This document shows positions 51,448 through 60,377 of a stretch of DNA of 64,000 nt, piece by piece; position 1 is the first letter of the stretch, and each line of letters opens with the position of its first letter. The position numbers and the translations under genes were made by a program. The notes beneath the pieces were generated by a model. It was given only the letters and a program-made list of their open reading frames with translations. It was not told the origin of the DNA and made no database searches. The stretch is from Flavobacterium branchiarum (GTDB lineage Bacteria; Bacteroidota; Bacteroidia; Flavobacteriales; Flavobacteriaceae), in NCBI RefSeq assembly GCF_030409845.1, contig NZ_JAUFQQ010000003.1, positions 1,612,001-1,676,000 of the forward strand, read 5' to 3'.

Positions 51448-51876
51448 AGTTTTTTAAATTAACTAAGTTGTTAGTAAGTTTTAATTTGCAATGCATTGAA
51501 ATAATGAGTAGTTATGCTGTTTTTTTAATGCGTTACACACACCGAATTCTATTTTGATAATTGTTATTTATCAGCTAAAAACGGTTGCGCTAAGTTAAAT
51601 AAAAAGGTTGAAATACTATAGAATAAACGTGTTGTTCTCTAGTATTTACGTTGCTGCATTCAAGAATAGCATTTATGATTATTGAAAAGAGGAATCTAGC
51701 TTGGTATTATTAACCCGTTGTTGGTACGAATCAGAATGCAGATAAAACAGATTTACTCCTGAAAATCGCAGGTTTATAAGTACTTAGGGATAGAATCTGA
51801 AAGAAGCAGTATAAAGTCGCATCTTAGTGATTATGAATCCGTCTAAATTTGTGAAAAACTATTTAACACATAGAGA
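51448..51876. repeat. Intergenic region with degenerate palindromic repeat
   Basis: Bases 51729-51850 align with the repeat at 57996-58106 (GCGGATAAAACAGATTT type), with many substitutions and without the long perfect stem. The part nearest gnd must hold its promoter. No gene was recognised. Confidence 0.55.
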
Positions 51877-52013
51877 CATAGTTCCGATAGCCATCAGAAT
51901 AGAATTGCTCATAAAAGATGATTTAAGGAAAATATTTTTTCACATAGCTTATGCGCTTTATTTTAAGTGAAACGTCTTTCTTAGACATAGTACCGATAGC
52001 TATCGGGATTATG
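51877..52013. repeat. Two copies of the CCGATAGCTATCGG palindromic repeat
   Basis: The first copy at 51877-51902 is decayed (CCGATAGCCATCAG). The second at 51986-52013 is intact (CATAG..CCGATAGCTATCGGGATTATG). They are separated by 83 bp. The perfect core palindrome could fold into a stem. Further copies occur at 61875-61902 and, degenerate, at 8952-8978. Confidence 0.8.
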
Positions 52014-52043
52014 ATTTAAAATAAATGTAGTCAGTAAGTTAAT

Positions 52044-52454
52044 TTACTCAAACTTGAAAAAGAAATAAACTACAGCAGCCCATTCTTTATTTATACCTCG
52101 AGCGTAACCAATTGTACTGTGATTGCGATCTTCGACTTTACCATCACTTTTTATGTAGCCAATAGTTGAATGATTTCTATCCTGTACAGTTCCATCGCTT
52201 TTTACATAACCTACTGTAGAATGATTTCTGTTCTCGATTCTACCGTCACTTTTTATGTATCCGATTGTACTGTGATTGCGGTTTTCGATTCTGCCGTCAC
52301 TTTTAATATAACCAGCTGTGGAGTGGTTCCGGTTTTCAATTTTCCCATCTGATTTAATATAACCAATTGCGCTGTGATTTCCAGATTCTATAGTTTGCGC
52401 TTGGGTAATTGCAATTCCTCCAACAGTTAAGATAAAAAATAGTAGTTTTTTCAT
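52044..52454 (-). CDS. Secreted repeat protein (beta-flower type)
   Basis: The 136-residue protein has a signal peptide (FFILTVGGIAITQAQ). Six consecutive repeats of 17 residues follow (consensus NHSTIGYIKSDGRIENR), and it ends in an aromatic strand (AAVVYFFFKFE). Short GYIKSDG units suggest a closed beta-propeller or beta-flower fold, as in proteins annotated '5-fold beta-flower'. The repeats are nearly identical at DNA level, so their number may vary. The function is unknown; a surface or periplasmic location is likely. Confidence 0.75.
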   Translation of the reverse strand: MKKLLFFILTVGGIAITQAQTIESGNHSAIGYIKSDGKIENRNHSTAGYIKSDGRIENRNHSTIGYIKSDGRIENRNHSTVGYVKSDGTVQDRNHSTIGYIKSDGKVEDRNHSTIGYARGINKEWAAVVYFFFKFE

Positions 52455-52592
52455 TTTTGGATTTTTATAAGTTAGAATGATTGATTACTAGGTTTCTACA
52501 ATTTGTATACCATTTTTAATAACTATGCTCAGGACCTTGTAAAATTAAAATTTAGCCTTAGTTTGTAGTTGTAGCATTGTATAAAAACATAG

Positions 52593-52617
52593 AAGCCGTC
52601 TAAATTAGACGGCTTTT
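52593..52617 (-). terminator. Terminator downstream of HMA-AraC regulator gene
   Basis: The 9-bp perfect stem AAGCCGTCT/AGACGGCTT with a 5-nt loop has a T-run on the plus strand and A-rich sequence on the other side. It lies about 65 bp past the end of the minus-strand gene at 52681. Confidence 0.75.
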
Positions 52618-52680
52618 ATGCATAAGCTAGTTTTACTCAGAAGAAATTGTACTTTAGTTAATAAAGGTTGCATCAAGAGT

Positions 52681-53277
52681 TTACAAATTATTATTCTCAC
52701 ATAAATTGTTTTGTACAATAAGTATTTTATCGCGTCTTATTTGTTTATAATAAGAAGAAGTAAAACCAGTATATTTTTTTAATTGATTGGATAAATGTGC
52801 TGGCGTATTATATCCTAAAGAATTAGAAATTTCTGTCATCGATTGATCTGTATACACCAATAGCTCTTTTACCTTTTCTATTTTTTTTGAAATGATATAT
52901 TTTTCTAAAGTGTATCCTTCAGAGGTTGAAAACAGGATGCTCAAAGAATCATATTCTTTACGTAATTCGGAACTAATAAGCGTTGAAAACTTAATCGATT
53001 CCCCCGTGTCTAGTTGCTTTTGAATACCTTTTCCGACTGCTTTTTTTATCAGATTTATTATTTTTTGATTCTTACTATACAACAGATCAAATCCGTTTTT
53101 TTTCAGCATCGTTTTAATAATCTGTTCATCAATTTTTTTATCTGTCACCTTAAGGATTACTTCACCCAAGCGTATTTTAGCAACTTCAAAATCTAATTTT
53201 AAAAATTCATCTGATAGAACATAAATGCATCTGTCACACACCATTCCTTTGATTAGAAGTTTTATGGTTTTTTCCAT
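52681..53277 (-). CDS. HMA-AraC fusion regulator, paralogue 2
   Basis: The 198-residue protein has an N-terminal HMA-like metal-binding fold (about 1-70) with CDRC in KGMVCDRCIYVL. A connecting helical part follows, then one AraC-type helix-turn-helix (about 105-185: TEISNSLGYNTPAHLSNQLKKYTGFTSSYYKQIRRDK). It lies 99 bp downstream of copA on the same strand, so the two may be co-transcribed. Metal-responsive control of the copper ATPase is inferred from the fused domain and from position. It is about 40% identical by eye to the gene at 55884. Confidence 0.8.
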   Translation of the reverse strand: MEKTIKLLIKGMVCDRCIYVLSDEFLKLDFEVAKIRLGEVILKVTDKKIDEQIIKTMLKKNGFDLLYSKNQKIINLIKKAVGKGIQKQLDTGESIKFSTLISSELRKEYDSLSILFSTSEGYTLEKYIISKKIEKVKELLVYTDQSMTEISNSLGYNTPAHLSNQLKKYTGFTSSYYKQIRRDKILIVQNNLCENNNL

Positions 53278-53376
53278 CGCATCAATTATTTATTTCTAAA
53301 GACGCATTCCTTATTTTTGATAGACGGTATAAGGGTTGTGTATAGTTTATAGTAGCAGTTAAACTTTTCATATAGT

Positions 53377-55794
53377 TTATTTTTTCCACTTTAAACGCAA
53401 GCTATTACTTACCACACTTACACTACTTAAAGCCATTGCAGCACCCGCAATCATTGGGTTTAATAAGAATCCATTAATAGGATATAATATACCGGCCGCT
53501 AAAGGAATACCAATAAGATTATAAATAAATGCCCAAAATAAATTTTGTTTAATTGTTAGTACAGTTTGTTTAGATAGGCGTATGGCTTGGGGTATTTTTG
53601 TCAAGTCAGATGAAATAATAGTCATTTTAGCTACGTCCATTGCGATATCACTTCCTTTCCCCATAGCAATACTTACATCAGCAGTTGCCAGTGCAGTACT
53701 ATCGTTAATTCCGTCACCTACCATCGCCACAGTTTTACCCTGTTGTTGCAATTCTTTTACAAAATCGGCTTTGTACTGTGGTAATACTTCAGCTTTATAA
53801 TGTTTGATTCCAGTTTGTTCAGCAATAGCTTTTGCAGTAGCTTCGTTATCTCCTGTAAGCATATACAGTTCAATACCCATATCTTGCATTTGCTTGATAG
53901 CTTCAACAGATGTTTCTTTGATTTTATCAGAAATGGCAATTACAGCTAAAGCCTGCTTACTATCGGTAAACCAAATTACAGTTTTAGATTCTTTACTCCA
54001 TTCATCGGCTTGACCTAATAATTGATTGCTAATAGTGATATTATTTTCTGCTAACAATTTTTTATTACCAACAAAATAGGTTTCTCCCATATAAGATGCC
54101 TTTGCGCCTTTACCAGTAATACTATCAAAATCAGATAAAACGACAGTCTGTAGCCCTTCGAAATTTTTTACTACGGCTTCCGCCAAAGGATGTTCAGATT
54201 GTTTTTCAATACTGATTAAAATATCCTTTGTAGCGTCCTTATCATCTAGCCATTTTACGCCAGTAACTTGAGGTCTACCTTCGGTAATAGTACCAGTCTT
54301 GTCTAATACAATTGCAGAGACTTTTCTGGCTAGTTCTAAACTTTCAGCATCTTTAATCAATATACCATTTTCGGCACCTTTACCAACACCAACCATAATT
54401 GCAGTAGGAGTAGCAAGACCCAAGGCACAAGGACAAGCAATAACCAATACAGTAACTGCAGCCATTAAGGCTTGTGCCACTGCATTTTCTCCACCTAGCA
54501 CTAACCAAGTAATAAAAGTAAGAATAGCTATCCCGATTACAATTGGAACAAAAATTCCAGCAATCTTATCTACTAATTTCTGCACAGGAGCTTTACTTCC
54601 TTGTGCATCTTGCACCATTTTTATAATCTGAGCAAGCATGGTTTCTTTACCTACCTTAACTGCTTTAAATTGAAAACTTCCTTTTTGGTTTATAGTTCCA
54701 GCAAAGACCTTTTCATTCTCTTTTTTTAATACAGGAACAGGTTCACCGCTCAACATACTTTCATCAACATATGAATTTCCAGAAGTAACCATTCCGTCTA
54801 CGGCAATTTTTTCACCAGGTTTAACCAATATTATAGATCCAACAGTTACGTCTTCAATAGCCATTTGTTTTTCGGTTCCATCAGGAAGTATAACCATCAC
54901 CGTTTTAGGTTGTAAACCCATTAACTTTTTAATTGCTGTTGAGGTATTTCCTTTTGCTTTTTCTTCTAATAATTTACCTAATAAAATGAATGTTATAACT
55001 ACGGCAGCAGCTTCAAAATAGACATGAGCATGTAAGCCACGTTGATGCCAGAAATCCATGAATAGCATATTAAATACACTAAAAAGATAAGCGATTCCGG
55101 TACTTAAAGCCACTAATGTGTCCATATTAGCAGATCGGTGCTTGGTTTGTTTCCATGCATTTATAAAGAAGTCTTTACCTAACCAAAGAACTACAGGAGT
55201 CGAAAAGAACCACATGATTTCATTACCATAAGGGATATCCATAAAGAACATACCAATAGCTACTACTGGAAGCGAAAGTATAACTGCCCAGATGGTTTTA
55301 TTTTTTAATTTTTTGAACTTTTCGGCATGGATAGCCTCCAATGATTCCTGCTGTTTTGTCTCGTCTACAATAAGTAAATCGTAACCAACAGCCTGAACAG
55401 CTTTTTGTAGCTTAGACGAGTTTGTTATAGTTGGAAGGTATTCTACAGTTAGATTTCCTGTAGCAAAATTTACAGAAGCATCAACAACTCCCGATTCGTA
55501 TTTTACGATATTTTCGGCGCTACCAGCACAAGATGCGCAAGTCATTCCAAGAACCGGAAAGGAGTTTTTTACAGTTGGAACACCATATCCCAAATCCTTA
55601 ATAGCCTTAACAGCATCACCAACGACCTCATTGTCGGTAACAGTAATGGCTGCTCTGCGGTTGTTTAATTCTATTTTATATGTTTCGACACCTTTTACCT
55701 GTGCCAATCCCTTTTCTATTATTAATGCGCAATGTTCACTATCTACATTCTCTAAAGGGATGTAAATTATTTCTTTAATCCTATTCGTCGTCAT
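53377..55794 (-). CDS. copA: Copper-translocating P-type ATPase
   Basis: The 805-residue protein has two N-terminal HMA domains. The first (about 5-75) has only one Cys (Cys22) and is degenerate. The second has GMTCASC (Cys86, Cys89). The core has eight membrane helices, the CPC motif at 454-456 in VIACPCALGLATP, the phosphorylated Asp498 in DKTGT, SEHPLAEAV and the hinge GDGIN. It exports Cu(I) from the cytoplasm. Its promoter carries the shared upstream box at 55865-55884. It is flanked by two HMA-AraC regulators. Confidence 0.95.
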   Translation of the reverse strand: MTTNRIKEIIYIPLENVDSEHCALIIEKGLAQVKGVETYKIELNNRRAAITVTDNEVVGDAVKAIKDLGYGVPTVKNSFPVLGMTCASCAGSAENIVKYESGVVDASVNFATGNLTVEYLPTITNSSKLQKAVQAVGYDLLIVDETKQQESLEAIHAEKFKKLKNKTIWAVILSLPVVAIGMFFMDIPYGNEIMWFFSTPVVLWLGKDFFINAWKQTKHRSANMDTLVALSTGIAYLFSVFNMLFMDFWHQRGLHAHVYFEAAAVVITFILLGKLLEEKAKGNTSTAIKKLMGLQPKTVMVILPDGTEKQMAIEDVTVGSIILVKPGEKIAVDGMVTSGNSYVDESMLSGEPVPVLKKENEKVFAGTINQKGSFQFKAVKVGKETMLAQIIKMVQDAQGSKAPVQKLVDKIAGIFVPIVIGIAILTFITWLVLGGENAVAQALMAAVTVLVIACPCALGLATPTAIMVGVGKGAENGILIKDAESLELARKVSAIVLDKTGTITEGRPQVTGVKWLDDKDATKDILISIEKQSEHPLAEAVVKNFEGLQTVVLSDFDSITGKGAKASYMGETYFVGNKKLLAENNITISNQLLGQADEWSKESKTVIWFTDSKQALAVIAISDKIKETSVEAIKQMQDMGIELYMLTGDNEATAKAIAEQTGIKHYKAEVLPQYKADFVKELQQQGKTVAMVGDGINDSTALATADVSIAMGKGSDIAMDVAKMTIISSDLTKIPQAIRLSKQTVLTIKQNLFWAFIYNLIGIPLAAGILYPINGFLLNPMIAGAAMALSSVSVVSNSLRLKWKK

Positions 55795-55817
55795 AATTTT
55801 GCTTATTGTATTTCAAT

Positions 55818-55884
55818 TGCAAATTTCGTGACAAGAGCTGTAAATTCTATTGTGTAATTATGGATTTGATTTGTAATATTTACT
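55818..55884 (-). promoter_or_regulatory. copA promoter with shared metal-regulon box
   Basis: On the minus strand AGTAAAT starts at 55884, overlapping the stop codon of the HMA-AraC gene, and continues into ACAAATCAAA at 55874-55865. AAATTTGCA, containing the -7-like sequence, follows at 55826-55818. The distance from AGTAAAT to AAATTTGCA is 58 bp, and 48 bp from ACAAATCAAA. Both distances are the same as at 56630-56696 and 60281-60347. No -33 box is visible, which fits an activator-dependent promoter. Confidence 0.75.
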
Positions 55885-56447
55885 TATACCTTATCCAATG
55901 GTTTTCTTTTATCTTCACGTATCTGCTTAAAATGGCTAGGAGTTAATCCTGTAACTTTTTTAAACTGATTACTAAGATAAGCAACACTAGAGTAGTTTAA
56001 ACGCAATGCAATTTCGCTTAACGTTAATTCATCATAAACCAAAAGCTCTTTTATTTTTTCAATTTTTTGAGCAATGAAATATTTCTCTATCGTTGTGCCT
56101 TCGATCTCAGAAAACAGATTAGAAAGATAGTTGTAGTCGTGGTGGAGTTTTTCACTCAAAATATCAGATAGATTGGTTTTAGAATTATTATCCTGATGGT
56201 GTACCAAATCGATAATAATATTTTTTATCTTTTCGATGATCCTACTTTTTTTATCATCAATAACTTCAAATCCCAATGGAACTAATACGTTTTCTAATGC
56301 GGTTCTTTCTTCAGTGGTTAATTCTTTTGTGAGAGTAACTTCTCCCAACTTAATATTAGAATAGTCCAAACCAAGTTTTTCAAGTTCATCTTGAACAACC
56401 ATTATACAACGGTTACAGACCATGTTTTTAACGAATAATGTATTCAT
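55884..56447 (-). CDS. HMA-AraC fusion regulator, paralogue 1
   Basis: The 187-residue protein has an N-terminal HMA-like domain with CNRC (KNMVCNRCIMVVQDEL) and GEVTL/LGFEVID strands. A helical linker follows, then an AraC helix-turn-helix (about 110-180: LTLSEIALRLNYSSVAYLSNQFKKVTGLTPSHFKQIREDK). It probably senses Cu or a related soft metal through the two Cys residues and activates genes that share the nearby box. It is followed by copA and lies opposite the DUF2652 gene. Confidence 0.82.
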   Translation of the reverse strand: MNTLFVKNMVCNRCIMVVQDELEKLGLDYSNIKLGEVTLTKELTTEERTALENVLVPLGFEVIDDKKSRIIEKIKNIIIDLVHHQDNNSKTNLSDILSEKLHHDYNYLSNLFSEIEGTTIEKYFIAQKIEKIKELLVYDELTLSEIALRLNYSSVAYLSNQFKKVTGLTPSHFKQIREDKRKPLDKV

Positions 56448-56629
56448 GTTTCTTGTTTTGTATTATAAAGATATTGGCAAAATTACTATTAATATTCAAT
56501 TTACAGATCATTAATAAATGTAAAACTAAGTAAAACACTAAAGGATGAAAGTATGTAAAGACAGTCAGAATTTAAGATTTTGGAAATAATGGATTAGAAT
56601 TTAAGGATTGTTTGAATGGTTTATAAACC

Positions 56630-56696
56630 AGTAAATGTTATAAATCAAACAAGGAATAATATCATAAGTCAACATGATGGTGTTTTTAAATTTGCA
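56630..56696 (+). promoter_or_regulatory. Shared metal-regulon promoter upstream of DUF2652 gene
   Basis: AGTAAAT starts at 56630, followed by ATAAATCAAA at 56640-56649. AAATTTGCA (containing TAAATTTG, a good -7 box) lies at 56688-56696. The distances of 58 and 48 bp equal those at copA and at the metallochaperone gene. The 17-nt AAATCAAACAAGGAATA is identical to the copy at 60293-60309. The gene start lies 128 bp further on, leaving a long leader. Confidence 0.75.
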
Positions 56697-56823
56697 ATAA
56701 ATAAAAACGGATTTGAAATACGATCTAGCAAGTACCATGAAGGTACATAAATAAGGGAATGAGTTAATAGGAAATGGAGTTAGCTTTTTTCGAAAACGTA
56801 ATCCGATTTTTTTATTAATTCTA

Positions 56824-57399
56824 ATGCGTATGATACAAGAATATACTACTCAAAATGAAACAGGAATTGTTATAATTCCAGATATATCAGGCTTTACAGA
56901 TTTTGTTATAAATACCAATATGTTTATTGGAAAATACATAACGGAGAATCTACTAAAATCAATAATTTACAGTAATGCACTTCGTCTTGAAGTTTCAGAA
57001 ATTGAAGGAGATGCAGTGTTGTTTTATAAATTTAAGGATATTCCCTCCTTTGAGGAAACAAAAACTCAGATAGAAGTAATGTACGATAATTTTAAAAAAG
57101 AAGTAGCGAAGTTAGCATTAGAATTAGCGATAGAAATTCCTTTATCATTAAAAATCATTGTGCACTATGGAGCTTTTACCAAATATAAAATTGACAGGTT
57201 TGAGAAGCTTTACGGGACACCAATCGTAGAAGCCCACAAAATGCTTAAAAACCATATAGCCAAATTTCCTCCATATGCATTATTCTCTGAGGCATTTTTA
57301 CAAGCTAATTTTGAACAACCAGCTATAGCAACTCTTGAGTACGATAATTGTGGAAACTGTATATACTTACCAGAAGTAGGTTACATTCATTATCTGTAA
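56824..57399 (+). CDS. DUF2652 protein, nucleotidyl-cyclase-like
   Basis: The 191-residue cytoplasmic protein has the DUF2652 start IVIIPDISGFTDFVINTN and a cyclase-like core, with EIEGDAVLFYKF resembling the metal/nucleotide region of class III adenylyl cyclases. The ends are typical (LIIPDISG..., KIIVHYGAF, YGTPIVEAHKMLKNH). Key catalytic residues of true cyclases are incomplete by eye, so the activity is open. A second ATG 6 bp downstream cannot be excluded. Its promoter shares the metal-regulon element, linking it to metal homeostasis. Confidence 0.75.
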   Translation: MRMIQEYTTQNETGIVIIPDISGFTDFVINTNMFIGKYITENLLKSIIYSNALRLEVSEIEGDAVLFYKFKDIPSFEETKTQIEVMYDNFKKEVAKLALELAIEIPLSLKIIVHYGAFTKYKIDRFEKLYGTPIVEAHKMLKNHIAKFPPYALFSEAFLQANFEQPAIATLEYDNCGNCIYLPEVGYIHYL

Positions 57400-57521
57400 G
57401 AAGTTCCTTTTATGTGGTTTTATTAAATAAGAATAATGTTGAGAGGATACTAATTAGACAGCTTAATTTTCTATTTGTTTTCTCTAATTTTGTTAAGGCA
57501 GTATAAGTAAAAAGATGAAAT

Positions 57522-57938
57522 ATGGATAGATTTGAACAAAAACTATTGGATAGGAATATAAAACCAACTTCGGTGAGGTTGTTACTATTCAAAACAATGA
57601 CTGAGTTTAATAAAACTTTTAGTTTAACTGATCTTGAAACAGAATTAGAAACGGTTAATAAATCTACCATTTTTAGAACGTTGACTTTGTTTCACGAAAA
57701 TTTACTTATTCATAGTATTGATGATGGCTCAGGATCTATGAAATATTCTATATGTGCTGTGTCTTGTATGTGTACACTAGGAGAGTTACATGTGCATTTT
57801 AATTGTAACCGTTGCCATAACACCTATTGCCTTGAGAGTATTTCTATACCGCCGATTCAACTTCCTGAAAAATTCTTATTAGAAAGTGTCAATTTTGTAA
57901 TGAAAGGAATTTGCGAAAATTGTTCTAAGTCTTTCTAG
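57522..57938 (+). CDS. Fur-family metalloregulator
   Basis: The 138-residue protein has the Fur winged helix at about 1-75 (NIKPTSVRLLLFKTMTEFNKTFSLTDLETEL, NKSTIFRTLTLFHENLLIH). The C-terminal metal-binding/dimer domain has ELHVHFNCNRCHNTYCLES and two CxxC pairs (CNRC, CENC) for structural zinc. It could be Zur- or PerR-like; the H-rich part fits Zn. It lies between the copper and zinc ATPase genes. A TAATTTTG -7 box precedes it at about 57485. Confidence 0.9.
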   Translation: MDRFEQKLLDRNIKPTSVRLLLFKTMTEFNKTFSLTDLETELETVNKSTIFRTLTLFHENLLIHSIDDGSGSMKYSICAVSCMCTLGELHVHFNCNRCHNTYCLESISIPPIQLPEKFLLESVNFVMKGICENCSKSF

Positions 57939-57995
57939 ATTTTATAATAATCTCTTAGGTGTAATTACATTTAAAACGTCACTTGTATAAATTAG

Positions 57996-58106
57996 AACGC
58001 GGATAAAACAGATTTGCTCCACAAAAAAACGCGGATTTACATTTAGTATCTAAAAAAATCCGCTTAATCTGTGTCTTCATGATAACGAATCCGTTTAATC
58101 CGCGTT
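57996..58106. repeat. Long imperfect palindromic repeat
   Basis: AACGCGGATAAAACAGATT at 57996-58014 is complementary, with few mismatches, to AATCCGTTTAATCCGCGTT at 58088-58106. An inner CGCGGATTT/AAATCCGC pair lies between the arms. It resembles repeats that occur many times in Flavobacterium genomes. A degenerate relative occurs at 51729-51850. Confidence 0.75.
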
Positions 58107-58227
58107 AAATCTTGCGCTCAACGGGCTATAATAATAAAAAACACATTAAACATACTCAGTTGTATTTGCAACCAGGTTCCCAAAACAGACGTATAACTTT
58201 GTCATAGAATTATAAAAACAATAAGAT

Positions 58228-60252
58228 ATGTCAAAGCAATGTTGTAGTACAGCTGTTTATTTAAAACCTCAAATAGAGGAGGGACATCAGCATAATCACG
58301 ACCATAGTCACGGAAAAAACGAGAAAAAAGGAAATCATCATGAGCATAGTCACGGTCATGACCACGATCACAGTCACGACCTTGAAGGTAAAACTACATT
58401 TCAGTTATTTTTACCATCAACAGTTTCATTAATTTTATTGTTAACAGGGATAGGATTAGATACTTATTTTCCGCAAGATTGGTTTACGGGTTGGGTAAGA
58501 TTATTGTGGTATATAGTAGCCTATATTCCAGTTGGGTTGCCAGTCATAAAAGAAGCTATTGAGAGTATTCGTTACAAAGATTTCTTTTCAGAGTTTTTTC
58601 TAATGGTAATTGCTACAATGGGTGCTTTTGCTATAGGTGAATATCCCGAAGCTGTGGCAGTTATGTTGTTTTATGCTGTGGGTGAAGTGTTTCAAACACT
58701 TGCTGTATCTCGAGCCAAAGGAAACATTAAAGCATTATTAGATCAACGCCCAGATGAGATTACCCTACTTAAAGAAGGTAAACTGACAGTTATAAAGGCT
58801 GAAGATGCACAAATTGGAGATATTATTCAGTTAAAACCAGGGGAGAAATTAGGACTTGATGGAGAACTTATTTCAGAAAGCGCTTCATACAATACCGCCG
58901 CACTTACAGGAGAAAGTAAACCAGATACCAAATCAAAAGGAGAAGCAGTATTGGCGGGTATGATTAACCTCAATACAGTGAGTCAGGTCAAAGTAACCGT
59001 TGCCTATTCTGATAGTAAGTTAAGTAAGATATTAGAATTGGTACAAGATGCAACAAGTCAAAAAGCACCAACAGAATTGTTCATTCGTAAATTTGCCAAG
59101 GTATATACACCAATTATAGTATTTCTTTCAATAGCCATTACATTACTACCAGCACTTTTTGTTACTAATTATGTGTTTAGCGAATGGTTATATAGAGCCT
59201 TGGTGTTTTTAGTTATTTCATGCCCTTGTGCGTTGGTAATCTCTATTCCGTTGGGCTATTTTGGAGGTATCGGAGCTGCAAGTCATAATGGGATTTTGTT
59301 TAAAGGCTCTAATTTCTTGGATATTCTGGCTAATATTCAGCATGTGGTAATCGATAAAACAGGAACCATGACCGAAGGTGTTTTTAAAGTTCAAGAAGTA
59401 CTAATCAATCCCGAATTTAATAAAGACGGAATTCTTAAAATGGTTAATGCTCTCGAAAGTCAAAGTACACATCCAGTAGCCTCAGCTATTCATAATTATG
59501 TTGGAGAAGTAGATAGTACTATCAGTTTGTTAGATACGGAAGAAATTGCTGGATACGGACTCAAATCTACTGTTAATGGAAAAGAATTATTGGTTGGAAA
59601 TTTTAAATTACTGGATAAATTTAATATCAGTTATAATGCTAATACGAATAACATTTTATACACAGTAATTGCTATTTCTTACGACAGAAAATTTGCTGGA
59701 TATCTGACAATCTCCGATAGTATTAAAGAAGATGCAAAAAAGGCTATAGATAAATTACATAGTATGAACATTAGAGTTACGATGCTAAGTGGAGATAAAA
59801 GTGCAGTTGTAGCTCATGTTGCTAAACAATTAGGAATAGATAGTGCTTTCGGAGATTTACTTCCTGAAGACAAAGTCAATAAAGTTAAAGAAATCAAGGC
59901 CTCTAGTACCAGCGTTGCATTTGTGGGCGACGGAGTAAATGATGCTCCAGTAATTGCATTAAGTGATGCAGGTATTGCAATGGGAGGACTAGGGAGTGAT
60001 GCTGCTATTGAAACTGCCGATGTAGTGATACAAGACGATATGCCTTCAAAAATTCCGATGGCAATAAATATAGGCAAGCAAACCAAAAAAATAGTTTGGC
60101 AAAACATACTATTGGCTTTTTCAATAAAAGGAATTGTATTGGTGCTTGGTGCTGGCGGACTGGCCACCATGTGGGAAGCTGTGTTTGCCGATGTAGGTGT
60201 TGCATTATTGGCTATATTAAATGCAGTGCGAATACAAAGAATGAAATTTTAA
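58228..60252 (+). CDS. Zn/Cd/Pb-type P-type ATPase with His-rich N-terminus
   Basis: The 674-residue protein begins with CCSTAVYL, followed by a His-rich stretch of about 35 residues (HNHDHSHG-type) and no full HMA domain. The ATPase core has eight membrane helices, CPC at 332-334 (SCPCALVISIP), Asp376 in DKTGT, STHPVASAI and GDGVNDAPV. The group IB-2 CPC-x-I pattern suits Zn2+, Cd2+ or Pb2+ export. The His-rich tail likely binds Zn. A separate metallochaperone-like protein is encoded 125 bp downstream. Confidence 0.93.
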   Translation: MSKQCCSTAVYLKPQIEEGHQHNHDHSHGKNEKKGNHHEHSHGHDHDHSHDLEGKTTFQLFLPSTVSLILLLTGIGLDTYFPQDWFTGWVRLLWYIVAYIPVGLPVIKEAIESIRYKDFFSEFFLMVIATMGAFAIGEYPEAVAVMLFYAVGEVFQTLAVSRAKGNIKALLDQRPDEITLLKEGKLTVIKAEDAQIGDIIQLKPGEKLGLDGELISESASYNTAALTGESKPDTKSKGEAVLAGMINLNTVSQVKVTVAYSDSKLSKILELVQDATSQKAPTELFIRKFAKVYTPIIVFLSIAITLLPALFVTNYVFSEWLYRALVFLVISCPCALVISIPLGYFGGIGAASHNGILFKGSNFLDILANIQHVVIDKTGTMTEGVFKVQEVLINPEFNKDGILKMVNALESQSTHPVASAIHNYVGEVDSTISLLDTEEIAGYGLKSTVNGKELLVGNFKLLDKFNISYNANTNNILYTVIAISYDRKFAGYLTISDSIKEDAKKAIDKLHSMNIRVTMLSGDKSAVVAHVAKQLGIDSAFGDLLPEDKVNKVKEIKASSTSVAFVGDGVNDAPVIALSDAGIAMGGLGSDAAIETADVVIQDDMPSKIPMAINIGKQTKKIVWQNILLAFSIKGIVLVLGAGGLATMWEAVFADVGVALLAILNAVRIQRMKF

Positions 60253-60280
60253 TGTAAATGATAGATTGGGAAGCCTAATC

Positions 60281-60347
60281 AGTAAATCTCACAAATCAAA
60301 CAAGGAATAGTGTAAACGATAGGAGAGGTGATCGGTATAAATTTGCA
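60281..60347 (+). promoter_or_regulatory. Shared metal-regulon promoter upstream of metallochaperone gene
   Basis: AGTAAAT starts at 60281, ACAAATCAAA lies at 60291-60300 and AAATTTGCA (with TAAATTTG) at 60339-60347. The distances of 58 and 48 bp match the copA and DUF2652 promoters exactly. The metallochaperone start lies 31 bp after the last base, a usual distance in this phylum. Confidence 0.78.
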
Positions 60348-60377
60348 GTATTAAATAACAATACAAATATCAGTAAA

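Noticed and set aside
57996..58106. Possible CRISPR-like or small-RNA locus because of repeated CGCGGAT units
   Set aside because: The units are arms of an inverted repeat, not equally spaced direct repeats with spacers.
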